Virus record (IMG/VR): IMGVR_UViG_3300040801_002731
Coordinates: 42,504 to 106,503 of that record
Reading direction: 5' to 3' (one strand)
Source: a virus
Length of the DNA: 64,000 nucleotides
Of the stretch, positions 1 through 7,459 are shown piece after piece. The position numbers and the translations under genes were made by a program. Every line of letters starts with the position of its first letter. Within the stretch, counting starts at the first letter, position 1. The notes below the pieces were generated by a model, which worked only from the letters and a program-made list of their open reading frames with translations, was not told where the DNA came from and did not search any database.

Positions 1-319
1 TCGCTCTCGTCTGGAGATAGATCAGGATCATACGGGCCTTCGAGCCCGCCGGCAGACCGACCGGGGTCTCACCGTCTTCCTCCATGCCGCTTTCGATCAG
101 CAGGGTGACGTTGGCACCGGTGCGGCGCCAGATGGTTTCCTTGGGCGTGCGGAGAGGAAGGGAGGTCTGAGAGAAGCCGGAATAGATCAGGTTCAGTCTG
201 CGGTGATCGTCCTCAAGAACGCGCGCGGCCGAATCGACCAAGTGCCGCTGGTCGATGTCTACAAGCTCCTTCGCCTTCTCTCGGCCATGAGCGAGGATGA
301 GGCTGTGTAGATCACCCAC
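1..319 (-). CDS. repA: Plasmid replication initiator RepA (PF04796-like), C-terminus beyond window edge
   Basis: This is an open minus-strand frame that runs off the left edge, so only about 106 N-terminal residues are visible. It reads HSLILAHGREKAKELVDI, then LNLIYSGFSQTSLPLRTP, TIWRRTGANVTLLIESG and GLPAGSKARMILIYLQTRA. That series (LIYSGF..., W.R.G..VTLL.E.G, G.P.GS.AR.IL.YLQT) is the recognisable core of plasmid-encoded RepA (PF04796), known from alphaproteobacterial plasmids. I chose the GTG at 319 because GGAG lies 7 nt upstream; an in-frame TGA lies further upstream and there is no ATG. The gene reads away from the iterons at 381-789, the usual arrangement for an iteron-binding initiator. 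The family assignment comes from memory of the family and was not tested by a search. Confidence 0.8.
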   Translation of the reverse strand, partial: MGDLHSLILAHGREKAKELVDIDQRHLVDSAARVLEDDHRRLNLIYSGFSQTSLPLRTPKETIWRRTGANVTLLIESGMEEDGETPVGLPAGSKARMILIYLQTRA

Positions 320-380
320 CAGGAAACTCCGATCTCGCAAACCCTCAAGAGCAAATCATCCACATGCTCGGAAGTCCAGT

Positions 381-789
381 CGCCAGTTTCCGACCGAACT
401 ATTAGGGTTAGGTTTTTAGTTTATATGGAACAGGGTCGGGAACTGGCGAGGGATAACTCGATTCGCCTGTGGATAACCCCCGAGTCGGTCGGAAACTGGC
501 GAACATCCGGTCGGGAACTGGCGAACTCAGCCTGTGGATAACCTGCTCGGTCGGAAACTGGCGAACATCGCTTGTGGAAAACTTTTGTGGCCCGAGTCGC
601 AACGGCTGGATATGGGTTTGATGGCACGCGAACGACGGATGTCAGAAATCGGTTCGCCAGTTCCCGACCGCTTCGCACAAACGCTAATGCACGAATGCGC
701 AGTAGGGCGATTTCGCTAGGGCGATTTTGGGACGTTTGTCGGCGCAATATACGACCGGCACCATTCAAAGCTCGCCAATTTCCGACTGA
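381..789. other. Iteron-type plasmid origin (oriV) with DnaA boxes
   Basis: Seven copies of a 17-bp iteron, GGTCGGAAACTGGCGAA or close variants, are visible. Four are direct (434-449, 487-503, 509-525, 549-565) and three are inverted (381-397, 653-669 and a weaker 773-789). Two exact DnaA boxes TGTGGATAA lie between them (468-476, 533-541), with a degenerate one at 573-581. The cluster starts directly upstream of repA. Iterons plus DnaA boxes beside a rep gene are the standard signature of a theta-replicating plasmid origin, and they support plasmid maintenance of this phage-like element. Confidence 0.87.
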
Positions 790-830
790 GCGCATAATCT
801 ACCTTTTGCGCTCAGTTTTGAGGGGTGAAT

Positions 831-1199
831 ATGCGAATCGTCCTGTCGAAAGCCATCATTAAAGATGCGGGTCGCGCGCAAGGAGTCGTTTTGATGGTGC
901 CCTTTCCGCCGGACCTGCCCAGCCCAGGCCAAATGGAAGAGGGCGAATTAACGAATGCGCAACCTCACGAAATCGCTGCCGCAACGGAGATTGTGCGTGA
1001 CCATCTGCCCGACGAGCTGATCATGCGCCACGTTGAGGTCGCGTTTTTGAAACGCCAGAACGCAGAGGGAATGCAATGGCGCGGCGCCATCATGTTTCAT
1101 CTGGCGTGCTATGTGATGGGCGGCCGCTTCTACAAGCCCGGCACGCGCTGCCCCGACTTCCTGCATCTGACCTGGCGCTTTCCGCGCGTGGAGTTCTAA
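831..1199 (+). CDS. Hypothetical protein beside the origin
   Basis: A 122-residue protein with no family I recognise. The ATG at 831 is preferred over the GTG at 825 because AGGGG at 821-825 gives a 5-nt spacing. It has a proline-rich N-terminal third (VPFPPDLPSPG), a central mixed alpha segment and a basic, aromatic C-terminus (HLTWRFPRVEF). It lies immediately right of the iterons and ends just before a strong hairpin terminator, so it looks like a single-gene unit. Its position suggests a role in replication or copy control, but nothing in the sequence proves that. Confidence 0.55.
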   Translation: MRIVLSKAIIKDAGRAQGVVLMVPFPPDLPSPGQMEEGELTNAQPHEIAAATEIVRDHLPDELIMRHVEVAFLKRQNAEGMQWRGAIMFHLACYVMGGRFYKPGTRCPDFLHLTWRFPRVEF

Positions 1200-1204
1200 A
1201 ACAA

Positions 1205-1228
1205 AAGGCGGCCCGAAGGCCGCCTTGT
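1205..1228 (+). terminator. Rho-independent terminator
   Basis: The perfect hairpin AAGGCGGCC-CGAA-GGCCGCCTT is followed by TTGTTC and lies 6 nt after the stop of the preceding gene. The stem is palindromic with an A-run upstream, so it could also act in reverse. Confidence 0.8.
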
Positions 1229-1405
1229 TCAATGAGGCCGGGGAGGTCGGAGTCTCCCCGGAAGAGCCGAAGTCAGTTGTTTCGCCGACCTAGCTTGCGC
1301 TTGCTTCAATGAGGCCGAGGCGCCGAAGCACCTCGGAAATGGCCGAAGCCATGAACGACAAGCGCGCTTGCAGGGTTACACTGGCATACCAGGAGAGACG
1401 TGTCA

Positions 1406-2065
1406 ATGCCCCGTCAAGGTCGTCAAGCCCAGACCCTCGATCCCCAGAAACACCTGCCGCTGCTGCTCGCCGAATGCGACAAGAGCCGCTACCCGCACCG
1501 TGATCGAGTGATCGTTCTGCTCTCTCTGCGCGCCGGGCTGCGGCGCATGGAGATCGCCGGCCTGAAACGCCGACACGTCATGGATGCCTCTGGCGGCATC
1601 GGCAGTCACATCAACCTGGAGGACAAAATCTGCAAGCAGGGCTCGGGCGGCCGAGTGCCTATTCACCCCGAACTCCGCGAGGCGTTGGCCGAGCTGCTCC
1701 GAAAGGTGCCGGGACAGCCTCATTGGCCTCTGATTCTGTCGGAGCGTGCCGAGACGGCCGCGACGGGCCGCAGATCGACAGCGGGCGCGTTGACCAGGCC
1801 GGCACCAATGGAGGAGCCCTATCACATGCGGGCCGATGCCGTTGGGTATCTGTTCTGGCGGCTCTACAAGAAGGCGGGGCTGATCGGCTGCTCGTCGCAC
1901 TCTGGCCGCCGCACATTCGGCACCCTGGCGGCGCGGCGCGCCATGAAGACGCCGGGCGGTTCGATCAGGGACGTGCAGGTCCTGCTGCGCCACAAGAACC
2001 TCGCCACGACCCAGAAATACATCGAGGCCAACAGCGAGGTTCACGAGGCGCTGATTGACTTTTGA
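1406..2065 (+). CDS. Tyrosine recombinase, catalytic domain only
   Basis: A 219-residue protein with the tyrosine recombinase catalytic signature. The box I arginine is in LRAGLRRMEIAGL (about R46), the H-x-x-R box is SHSGRRTFGT (about residue 165), and LLRHKNLATTQKYIE carries the late histidine and the nucleophilic tyrosine. The ATG at 1406 has AGGAGAG 8 nt upstream; a GTG at 1400 is too close to that site. The usual N-terminal arm-binding/SAM-like region is almost missing, since family members normally have 300 or more residues. It could resolve plasmid or phage-genome multimers or integrate at low specificity. It converges with the XRE gene, with only 2 nt between stops. Confidence 0.87.
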   Translation: MPRQGRQAQTLDPQKHLPLLLAECDKSRYPHRDRVIVLLSLRAGLRRMEIAGLKRRHVMDASGGIGSHINLEDKICKQGSGGRVPIHPELREALAELLRKVPGQPHWPLILSERAETAATGRRSTAGALTRPAPMEEPYHMRADAVGYLFWRLYKKAGLIGCSSHSGRRTFGTLAARRAMKTPGGSIRDVQVLLRHKNLATTQKYIEANSEVHEALIDF

Positions 2066-2067
2066 TG

Positions 2068-2412
2068 TCAGTGCATGGGCACGGAGACGTCCTTTTTCGG
2101 CTGTCTCTGACGTCGTTCGAGCCGTTCCGTCACCTGCAATGCGCGCTTGTAAAAAATTGGGTCTCTGGTGCGTGGCGGCTCGTCATACATACCTTCGTAA
2201 AAAAACTGAACGGGAACCCTGAGAGCATCGCTTATCAAAAGCAAAATATGAGCATCTGGAAAAAAACATCCGCGCTCTATCTCGTCCAAAGAGGCCACAT
2301 CAAGATTTATCTGCTGAGATAATTCCTCTGCCGTCAAACTAATTTCGATGCGCCTTAGCGCAATTTTTGCGCCAATGTGGCGCGCTAAATGCTCTTTCGC
2401 GATCGGCTTCAT
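2068..2412 (-). CDS. XRE-family helix-turn-helix regulator
   Basis: A 114-residue protein. The HTH_3 (Cro/C1-type) domain covers about residues 10-65: HIGAKIALRRIEISLTAEELSQQINLDVASLDEIERG is followed by ...ILLLISDALRVPVQFFYEG, the pattern seen in alphaproteobacterial XRE regulators. The ATG at 2412 has GAGGGG about 7 nt upstream, which is better than a TTG at 2430. It is the only clear XRE protein in the window, so it is a candidate lysogeny or copy-control regulator. However, its own promoter region lacks the dispersed 20-bp palindrome found elsewhere. Confidence 0.85.
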   Translation of the reverse strand: MKPIAKEHLARHIGAKIALRRIEISLTAEELSQQINLDVASLDEIERGCFFPDAHILLLISDALRVPVQFFYEGMYDEPPRTRDPIFYKRALQVTERLERRQRQPKKDVSVPMH

Positions 2413-2506
2413 GAAAAGCCCCTCTTTCAAGTTTCAGACAGAAAGACGTTATTTCAATGCTACAGGACAATCAAGCGGAAACGCGCGGCGGACTTTGTTT
2501 CGCATA

Positions 2507-2536
2507 GAAAAAGGGGCGACCCTGTTGGCCGCCCCT
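2507..2536 (-). terminator. Rho-independent terminator of the ligase operon
   Basis: Read on the minus strand, AGGGGCG and CGCCCCT form a stem with an 11-nt loop, followed by TTTTT. It lies about 45 nt beyond the stop of the last minus-strand gene, so it ends the long replication transcript. Confidence 0.78.
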
Positions 2537-2579
2537 GCACACGGAGGAAGAACATGCCCTGTAACCCTGGGCAGGGAAC

Positions 2580-2846
2580 TTAGAACAAACCGTGCTCCTT
2601 CCTGTCTTCAGACAATGGTTCGCCGCGCAACACATGCCGCTCCAAGAAATCGGCCCGATCGTTCCAACCGTCAATGATCTTTTGCAGCTCGGCACGCTTT
2701 TCGGCGGTCGTCGCCATTGCTTCAAAGTCTCGCGCGTGTTCGCGGAACTGTGCAACCAAATGTCCGACGATTTCGGGCGGCAGGTCAAGCTGCTCCGGCG
2801 TGATCAGCAACGCCTTGGCCCGTCGGATCATGGCTTCCGACGGCAT
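2580..2846 (-). CDS. Hypothetical protein downstream of ligase
   Basis: An 88-residue, mostly helical protein with no recognised domain (LLITPEQLDLPPEIVGHLVAQFREHARDFEAMATTAEKRAELQKIIDG). Its ATG shares one base with the ligase stop codon (TGATG), so translation is coupled; AGGAGG lies 7 nt upstream. It ends in EHGLF, loosely resembling the WG[SL]F ends of two other proteins in the same operon. Confidence 0.6.
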   Translation of the reverse strand: MPSEAMIRRAKALLITPEQLDLPPEIVGHLVAQFREHARDFEAMATTAEKRAELQKIIDGWNDRADFLERHVLRGEPLSEDRKEHGLF

Positions 2847-4249
2847 CACGCAGCCTCCTCAATGCCGGCGTCCTTATCGTCGCGCCAGGCCACGAAGCGC
2901 GGATGACGCAAGCTGCCGTCAGGCGTCTTCTCGTGGTATTCGACCTCGATCAGCCGGCCAAGCACCTCGGGGTTCGGCCCAGGCGACGGCCAGTGTCGAA
3001 CAGCCTGGTCACGCTGGAACGCCTCCCACAGACGACGACGCTCCTCGTCCGTGAAGCCGCCGCCCACGCGCACCTCGACACCATCGACGTCCACGATCAG
3101 GCCGCCGAGCTGACCCTCATACTTGCCCGTGCCCTCGAAGGCGCCGGTGACGCGGACGTCGACGCTCTCCTCGGCCTTCATCTTCATCCAGCCGAAAGAG
3201 CGCTTCTTCTGGTAGAAGCCATCCAGCGGCTTGACGATAGCGCCCTCCAGACCCCGGTCACGGAAGGTCTGGTAATAGGTCTGGATCTCGTCAACGGAAT
3301 TAACGAGGTAGCGCGGCACGAGCTTCAGAGGCGATTCGGGCAGCGCGTGCCGCAGAACGTGTTCAGTGAAGCCCCGCCGCACCTTGTAAGGCAGCTTGAT
3401 GTCCGCGCTCGCGCCGGCGAACAGACCGTATGGCAGGGCGTCGAAGACATTGAACACAGCATCCTCGGCCAGCTCGTCCTTGCGACGAACGGCACCGGTG
3501 GTCTCGTTGAAGTTACCCGAAACAACCTCGCCGTCCAGCACCAGCCGCGGCTTGTCGTCGCCAAGCAGCTTCCAATAGACCTCGCGCAGCTTCTCCGGGA
3601 TGCCAAGCTCCACAGCCGTCTCGGCGTTCTGCACGCCCGCCCGAGCGCCATCCAGCATGGTCAAAACGGGCAAAACGAGGTGATCGAGCGAGGTGAACGG
3701 CTTGCCGGTGCGCGAATAGAACCGGACGTCCCCATTCTGTGCGACCGCGATGACCCGCAGGCCGTCCAGCTTGGGCTCGACGGCTGCCGGCCAGGTCACG
3801 ATCCGCTTGACCTCATACTTGTGCGCCAACATGACGTCGAAGGTCGGGATCAAACCGGGCTTGACCTTGTTGATCGTCTTGACGCTGATTCCGCACCGCA
3901 GATCCTTGCTGAGAATGCGGAATAGAAGATCGCTGCTCGGCTGATCGAGGACGTCGACCATCCACTCACGCACGCAGACCTGGGCCGCGTTGCCGGTGAA
4001 CGTGCGATCCGCCAGGGCGTCCAGGGCGGCCCAGACCTTGCTGGCCTCTGTGATCTGCTGTCGACCCGCCGCTTTGGCGCGCGGCGGCGTCACACCAAAG
4101 GTGATGAAGGGGTTGTAGGCGTAGATCAGCGCCCGCTGAAACACCGGGTCATCAATGACCCGCTTCAGCATGTCCTCCTTTGCGATCCGGCTCTTGTCGG
4201 CCGCGATGCGGTCGAGATAAGCCAGAACGTCGGTTCCATTCATCGACAT
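2846..4249 (-). CDS. ATP-dependent DNA ligase
   Basis: A 467-residue ligase of the T4/T7 phage type. The adenylation motif is EPKLDGLR with nucleophile Lys160. Downstream nucleotidyltransferase motifs follow in order: FYSRTG (III), LVLDGEVV, LEGAIVKP (IV) and WMKMK (V). An OB-fold region (VTGAFEGTGKYEGQLGGLIV) makes up the C-terminus. It would seal nicks in phage DNA during replication and repair. The start ATG overlaps the stop of the preceding gene by 1 nt (TGATG), placing it inside the coupled replication operon. The length is normal for the family. Confidence 0.93.
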   Translation of the reverse strand: MSMNGTDVLAYLDRIAADKSRIAKEDMLKRVIDDPVFQRALIYAYNPFITFGVTPPRAKAAGRQQITEASKVWAALDALADRTFTGNAAQVCVREWMVDVLDQPSSDLLFRILSKDLRCGISVKTINKVKPGLIPTFDVMLAHKYEVKRIVTWPAAVEPKLDGLRVIAVAQNGDVRFYSRTGKPFTSLDHLVLPVLTMLDGARAGVQNAETAVELGIPEKLREVYWKLLGDDKPRLVLDGEVVSGNFNETTGAVRRKDELAEDAVFNVFDALPYGLFAGASADIKLPYKVRRGFTEHVLRHALPESPLKLVPRYLVNSVDEIQTYYQTFRDRGLEGAIVKPLDGFYQKKRSFGWMKMKAEESVDVRVTGAFEGTGKYEGQLGGLIVDVDGVEVRVGGGFTDEERRRLWEAFQRDQAVRHWPSPGPNPEVLGRLIEVEYHEKTPDGSLRHPRFVAWRDDKDAGIEEAA

Positions 4250-4794
4250 CAGGCAGCGTCCTTTGTTGCTTCGTTGATGGCGGCGGTCATGTCGCCGCGG
4301 GTGGCCGCTTCGACAGTGGCATCAGTGGTCGCGGAAGCCTTGTGGGTTGCAGAGCCGCGCGAAACGGCCGCGGCGCGCTTCCGGCGCTTGCCCGTCTCGA
4401 TCTTTGCCAATTCGCTGCGTGGCATGGTCGCGGCCTCGATCGCCGCGATTTCGTTGGCAGAACAGCCAAACCGTTTCAGATCGCGCTCCAGCACCATGAC
4501 CGGCATGACGTCGCTGATGATCTCCTGGGACAGCGACCCCACGGTTGGTGTCGTCGAGAAGTAGGCTTCCTTTTGAGTGCGAATGGCCTCTTTGATCATG
4601 TAGTGGATCGGGCACTTGTTGGCCGACAAGCAGGCATTGCAACCCGGCCGCTTGGGGTGCGGCTGCCCCTTCATGAAGGTCTCGTGGACCTTGAAGCAGA
4701 TGCGCGCCTGAACATTCAGCTTGAACACCGGGCACTCGAACTGAAACAAATTATCCGGTCGCGCCATCCGAGAATAACCGTATTGGTAGCTCAT
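4249..4794 (-). CDS. Cysteine-containing hypothetical protein
   Basis: 181 residues, no family recognised. The N-terminal 65 residues hold five cysteines (FECPVF, ARICFK, PGCNACLSANKCPIH), with CxxC-x5-C and a nearby histidine that could bind zinc or an iron-sulfur cluster. The last 50 residues are Ala/Thr-rich and basic (KRRKRAAAVSRGSATHKASATTD), probably disordered. It is translationally coupled to the ligase gene. A metal-binding helper of DNA metabolism is a guess from context. Confidence 0.6.
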   Translation of the reverse strand: MSYQYGYSRMARPDNLFQFECPVFKLNVQARICFKVHETFMKGQPHPKRPGCNACLSANKCPIHYMIKEAIRTQKEAYFSTTPTVGSLSQEIISDVMPVMVLERDLKRFGCSANEIAAIEAATMPRSELAKIETGKRRKRAAAVSRGSATHKASATTDATVEAATRGDMTAAINEATKDAA

Positions 4795-4821
4795 GCTTTT
4801 CAGCCTCCGTGTGCGAGCGCG

Positions 4822-5331
4822 TCAGAAGGAACCCCACAGCGGGTTTGCGGCGATCTGTTCCGTAACGGTCATTGAAGGGGGCGTCTCATCGACGAGCTTG
4901 GGTTTGCGCGGCCCGGCGCCGGTCGGGTTGCCCTCGTCGTCCCAGCGGGGCTCAGCGGCGCTCTTGGCGCCGACGAACTCGGCGGGATCAACGTCCGGCA
5001 GCAGATCAGGCAGATACGAGCCCATCTCGCGCCAGTAGCCCGGCCCGACCGCTTCGCGCAGCTCGGCAACGCTGTTGACCGTCCTATCGGTCTGCTTGGT
5101 CGGGCTATAGCCGCGACCGGATTTCTCCCGGATAACCTTGTCGTATTCAGCGGTGACCCTGGTCGTGTCGCCACCGATGAACTGGAGCTGACCCCAGGCG
5201 CCGGTCTTGCCCCAGCGCTTGACCAGCAGCCCACGTTCATCGCCGTTGCTCGCGGCGATCAATAATGTGTGATACTCCTTCGTTCCGCCTCTGTGATCGA
5301 AGGAGCGCTTTGTGACCTTCAGCGGGAACAT
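4822..5331 (-). CDS. WGR-domain protein
   Basis: 169 residues from the ATG at 5331, which has GGAGAG 6 nt upstream. The N-terminal half reads like a WGR domain (KEYHTLLIAAS... LLVKRWGKTGAWGQ), a nucleic-acid-binding module known from PARP and some bacterial proteins. The C-terminus is proline-rich and ends in IAANPLWGSF, nearly the same end as the protein at 6912-7385 (VAANPSWGLF). An operator-like palindrome lies about 58 nt upstream of the start. Expected role: binding DNA or RNA at the replisome. Confidence 0.72.
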   Translation of the reverse strand: MFPLKVTKRSFDHRGGTKEYHTLLIAASNGDERGLLVKRWGKTGAWGQLQFIGGDTTRVTAEYDKVIREKSGRGYSPTKQTDRTVNSVAELREAVGPGYWREMGSYLPDLLPDVDPAEFVGAKSAAEPRWDDEGNPTGAGPRKPKLVDETPPSMTVTEQIAANPLWGSF

Positions 5332-5388
5332 TGTGCGCTCTCCGTGTGCTTTCGCGTGCATGATCAATATAGCGACGAGCGCTTGGGC

Positions 5389-5408
5389 ATACGTCAGGAT
5401 TGATTGAT
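5389..5408. promoter_or_regulatory. Dispersed operator palindrome, copy 1
   Basis: The right half TGATTGAT is perfect and the left half (ATACGTCA) is degenerate; the centre is GGAT. It lies between the nuclease stop and the WGR gene start, so it would control the ligase-end part of the operon. Confidence 0.6.
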
Positions 5409-5432
5409 CTTTTCACGGAAATGAGAGCCCGC

Positions 5433-5834
5433 TTAGTCGCAGTAGCGGGGCAGCGTCATGTGTCGCGCTTGGGGCTGTTCCGAGGTCGCGTAAAGACCGC
5501 CCGAGAAGGCAGGGCAATCTCGTCCCAAGCCAGCCTCGACCAGCGCCTCCGCAACGTCCTGATTGCCCAGCCAGCAACGTGCGACGATCCTGTCGTGAGA
5601 TCGTCCCTTGCGCGCGCAGACAACCACCTGCCCCAAAACAAGACGCTCCATGAACGCCTTGGCCTGCTCTCCACCAGGCTCCCGCAGCTCCGGCGCGTGA
5701 AGTCCCCACAGCCGCACCGGCTGCCCGCCGACGATGAACGTGTCCCCGTCCCGGACGTGCCCGACCCTGCCCGATAGACCATCAGCGGCAGCGGGTGTTG
5801 CGACCAGCACGAGACAGAGAAGAATGCGCAGCAT
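5433..5834 (-). CDS. Secreted thermonuclease (staphylococcal nuclease-like)
   Basis: 133 residues. The N-terminus MLRILLCLVLVATPAAADG is a classical signal peptide. The SNase core follows: GHVRDGDTFIVGGQPVRLWGLHAPEL with the Ca-binding Asp and first catalytic Arg, GEQAKAFMERLVLG, and GRSHDRIVARCWLGNQDVAEALVEAGL with the second Arg. The family hydrolyses DNA and RNA to 3'-phosphates. The start is the internal ATG; the open frame extends further upstream but the leader begins there. An exported nuclease inside a phage replication operon is unusual; it might degrade DNA outside the cytoplasm or act after entry. Confidence 0.87.
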   Translation of the reverse strand: MLRILLCLVLVATPAAADGLSGRVGHVRDGDTFIVGGQPVRLWGLHAPELREPGGEQAKAFMERLVLGQVVVCARKGRSHDRIVARCWLGNQDVAEALVEAGLGRDCPAFSGGLYATSEQPQARHMTLPRYCD

Positions 5835-5841
5835 GATGGCC

Positions 5842-6912
5842 TCAACGATAAGGGTTTCGCAGGCGCCAACGAACGACCTGAGCCGATGTGACGGGCGCGG
5901 CCTGCCAGATGGCCTGACGCACCACGTCCGGCCTGGCCTCGTTGGGGTCGAGCCCCTTCGGCAGCAGGGCAACTTTGGCACGCAGGCCGATCTTGCCCAA
6001 CAGCAGACCGGCATCCGCCGCTGCGTTCAGCGCGGCGGTCTCCCCGTCCCAACAGAAGACCACCTCCTCCACACCGCGCCGGCGTAGCTCCAGAAACGCG
6101 CCGAGCTGATCCGAACCGCCGCCGGCCGACAGATGCTTGCCGAAGGTGCCGATGGGCACGATATCGCGCAGCTCGGGCTCCCCATCGACGGCGACCTTCA
6201 GCGCCATGACGTCGAAGGCGCCTTCGCCGACCACCACCCGCCTCGTGCGGATCACGTTGTGGCCGTTGTAGAGGAACCGCCCGGTGGCCGGCAGCGTGGC
6301 AGGGAACAGGTATTTCCGGTCGCTCGTGCCGGTGACGTCACGGCCCTGGAAGGTGACCAGCTTGCCGTCGAGATCGAACACCGGGATGATGACCCGCTGC
6401 CCGAAATTCTGACCGCCGCGGCTGCCATCCTCCTTGGTGTAGTTCCACCAGGCGTCCTCGCAGTAGCGCAGGTGAAAGTAGCCGGCCATGTCGGCGTCAA
6501 TGCCTCGCCTTTCCAGATAGACGAGATTCTGCCCCTCGTAGGGCAGAGGGATCGAGGCGGGCAGGTGGATCTTGTCGGGAATCTCCACGGCGGCCGTGGT
6601 GGTGCGCCGCGGGCGCCAGCCCTGCTCGTGCAGGACTTCCCGGATATGCCGGAAGGTTTCGGCGTTGTTCATCCCGGTGTGGTGCTGGATGAACCCCCAT
6701 TTGCTGAAGGTTTCCGAACACACGAAACAGTTACCGAGACCGGTCTCGGCGTTGATGTAGGTGCGCCAGCGGCTGTCGCCGCACGCCGGGCACTCCTTCA
6801 GATTCAACTGTGCGCCGTTCTGACCGGACGTGACCTTGTAGGTTAACCCCTCGCGCTCGGCATAGAACTCCATGTCGAGCCGGTTCAGCATCTCCCTGAG
6901 ATCGTCAGCCAT
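5842..6912 (-). CDS. DNA primase (CHC2 zinc finger plus TOPRIM, T7 gp4 primase-like)
   Basis: 356 residues. The N-terminal zinc ribbon has two CxxC pairs (ECPACGDSRW at about 37-46, NCFVCSE at about 57-63). The TOPRIM domain shows VVVGEGAFDVMAL with the catalytic Glu and VVFCWDGETAALNAA in place of the DxD element. It lacks a helicase domain, unlike T7 gp4; a DnaB-like helicase is encoded separately at 7460-8833. Expected role: RNA primer synthesis on phage DNA. The start ATG overlaps the previous stop (TGATG). Confidence 0.88.
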   Translation of the reverse strand: MADDLREMLNRLDMEFYAEREGLTYKVTSGQNGAQLNLKECPACGDSRWRTYINAETGLGNCFVCSETFSKWGFIQHHTGMNNAETFRHIREVLHEQGWRPRRTTTAAVEIPDKIHLPASIPLPYEGQNLVYLERRGIDADMAGYFHLRYCEDAWWNYTKEDGSRGGQNFGQRVIIPVFDLDGKLVTFQGRDVTGTSDRKYLFPATLPATGRFLYNGHNVIRTRRVVVGEGAFDVMALKVAVDGEPELRDIVPIGTFGKHLSAGGGSDQLGAFLELRRRGVEEVVFCWDGETAALNAAADAGLLLGKIGLRAKVALLPKGLDPNEARPDVVRQAIWQAAPVTSAQVVRWRLRNPYR

Positions 6913-7385
6913 CAGAACAGGCCCCAGCTCGGATTGGCCGCAACCGCGGCCGCAATGTCGATGGGCGGGGGCGGCACGGGCATTTCGTCAGAGTCCGCCA
7001 GTCGGGACTCATGGGGCTCGAAGCCATCCGTCAGCACAAACTTGGCGTCCAAGTCCTCCAGGCGCAGCCCAACCTTGGGATAGAGTGCATACTCTCCCGC
7101 GAGAGGAGCCGGCTCCATGCGCAGAACGATCAGCGGCGGCAGATCCTTACCCCGCTTGTCCTTGCGCCCGCGCCTGATCTCGTCGATGACGTAGGAATGC
7201 TCCGACGATCGAATGCCGGACAGGTCCTTCCAGGCCGTCTTGTCGTCATCCTCCCGGAAGTGCGGTAGCAGCCATTTGCCCGTCTTTTCGCCCTTGCCGC
7301 GAAGAAACTTGGATGCGGCCGGAACATGATCGCCCAGATACTTCAGCGACATTCCGACGCGCAGCTTGTCCAGACTTAAAGCCAT
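6912..7385 (-). CDS. Hypothetical replication-operon protein with AANPxWGxF tail
   Basis: 157 residues, no family recognised. GGAGAG lies 6 nt before the ATG. The body is mixed alpha/beta and rich in Lys/Arg (FLRGKGEKTGKWLLPHFREDDDKTAWKDLSG). A proline-rich, acidic linker (SDEMPVPPPPID) leads to the terminal VAANPSWGLF. A folded domain, flexible acidic linker and conserved aromatic tip recall single-stranded-DNA-binding proteins, and no SSB is otherwise recognised in the window, so this is a candidate functional analogue. That is inference only. Confidence 0.6.
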   Translation of the reverse strand: MALSLDKLRVGMSLKYLGDHVPAASKFLRGKGEKTGKWLLPHFREDDDKTAWKDLSGIRSSEHSYVIDEIRRGRKDKRGKDLPPLIVLRMEPAPLAGEYALYPKVGLRLEDLDAKFVLTDGFEPHESRLADSDEMPVPPPPIDIAAAVAANPSWGLF

Positions 7386-7459
7386 GTCGCTCTCCGTTTC
7401 GCGCTATCGTGTTTTCGCTCTTTAACGATATAGCAAAAGCGCGAAGTCTTGTCGGTCGG

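Noticed and set aside
1406-2065. Integrase acting at the tRNA-Leu gene
   Set aside because: The tRNA lies about 51 kb away and is complete, and no duplicate of its 3' end was noticed near the recombinase gene.
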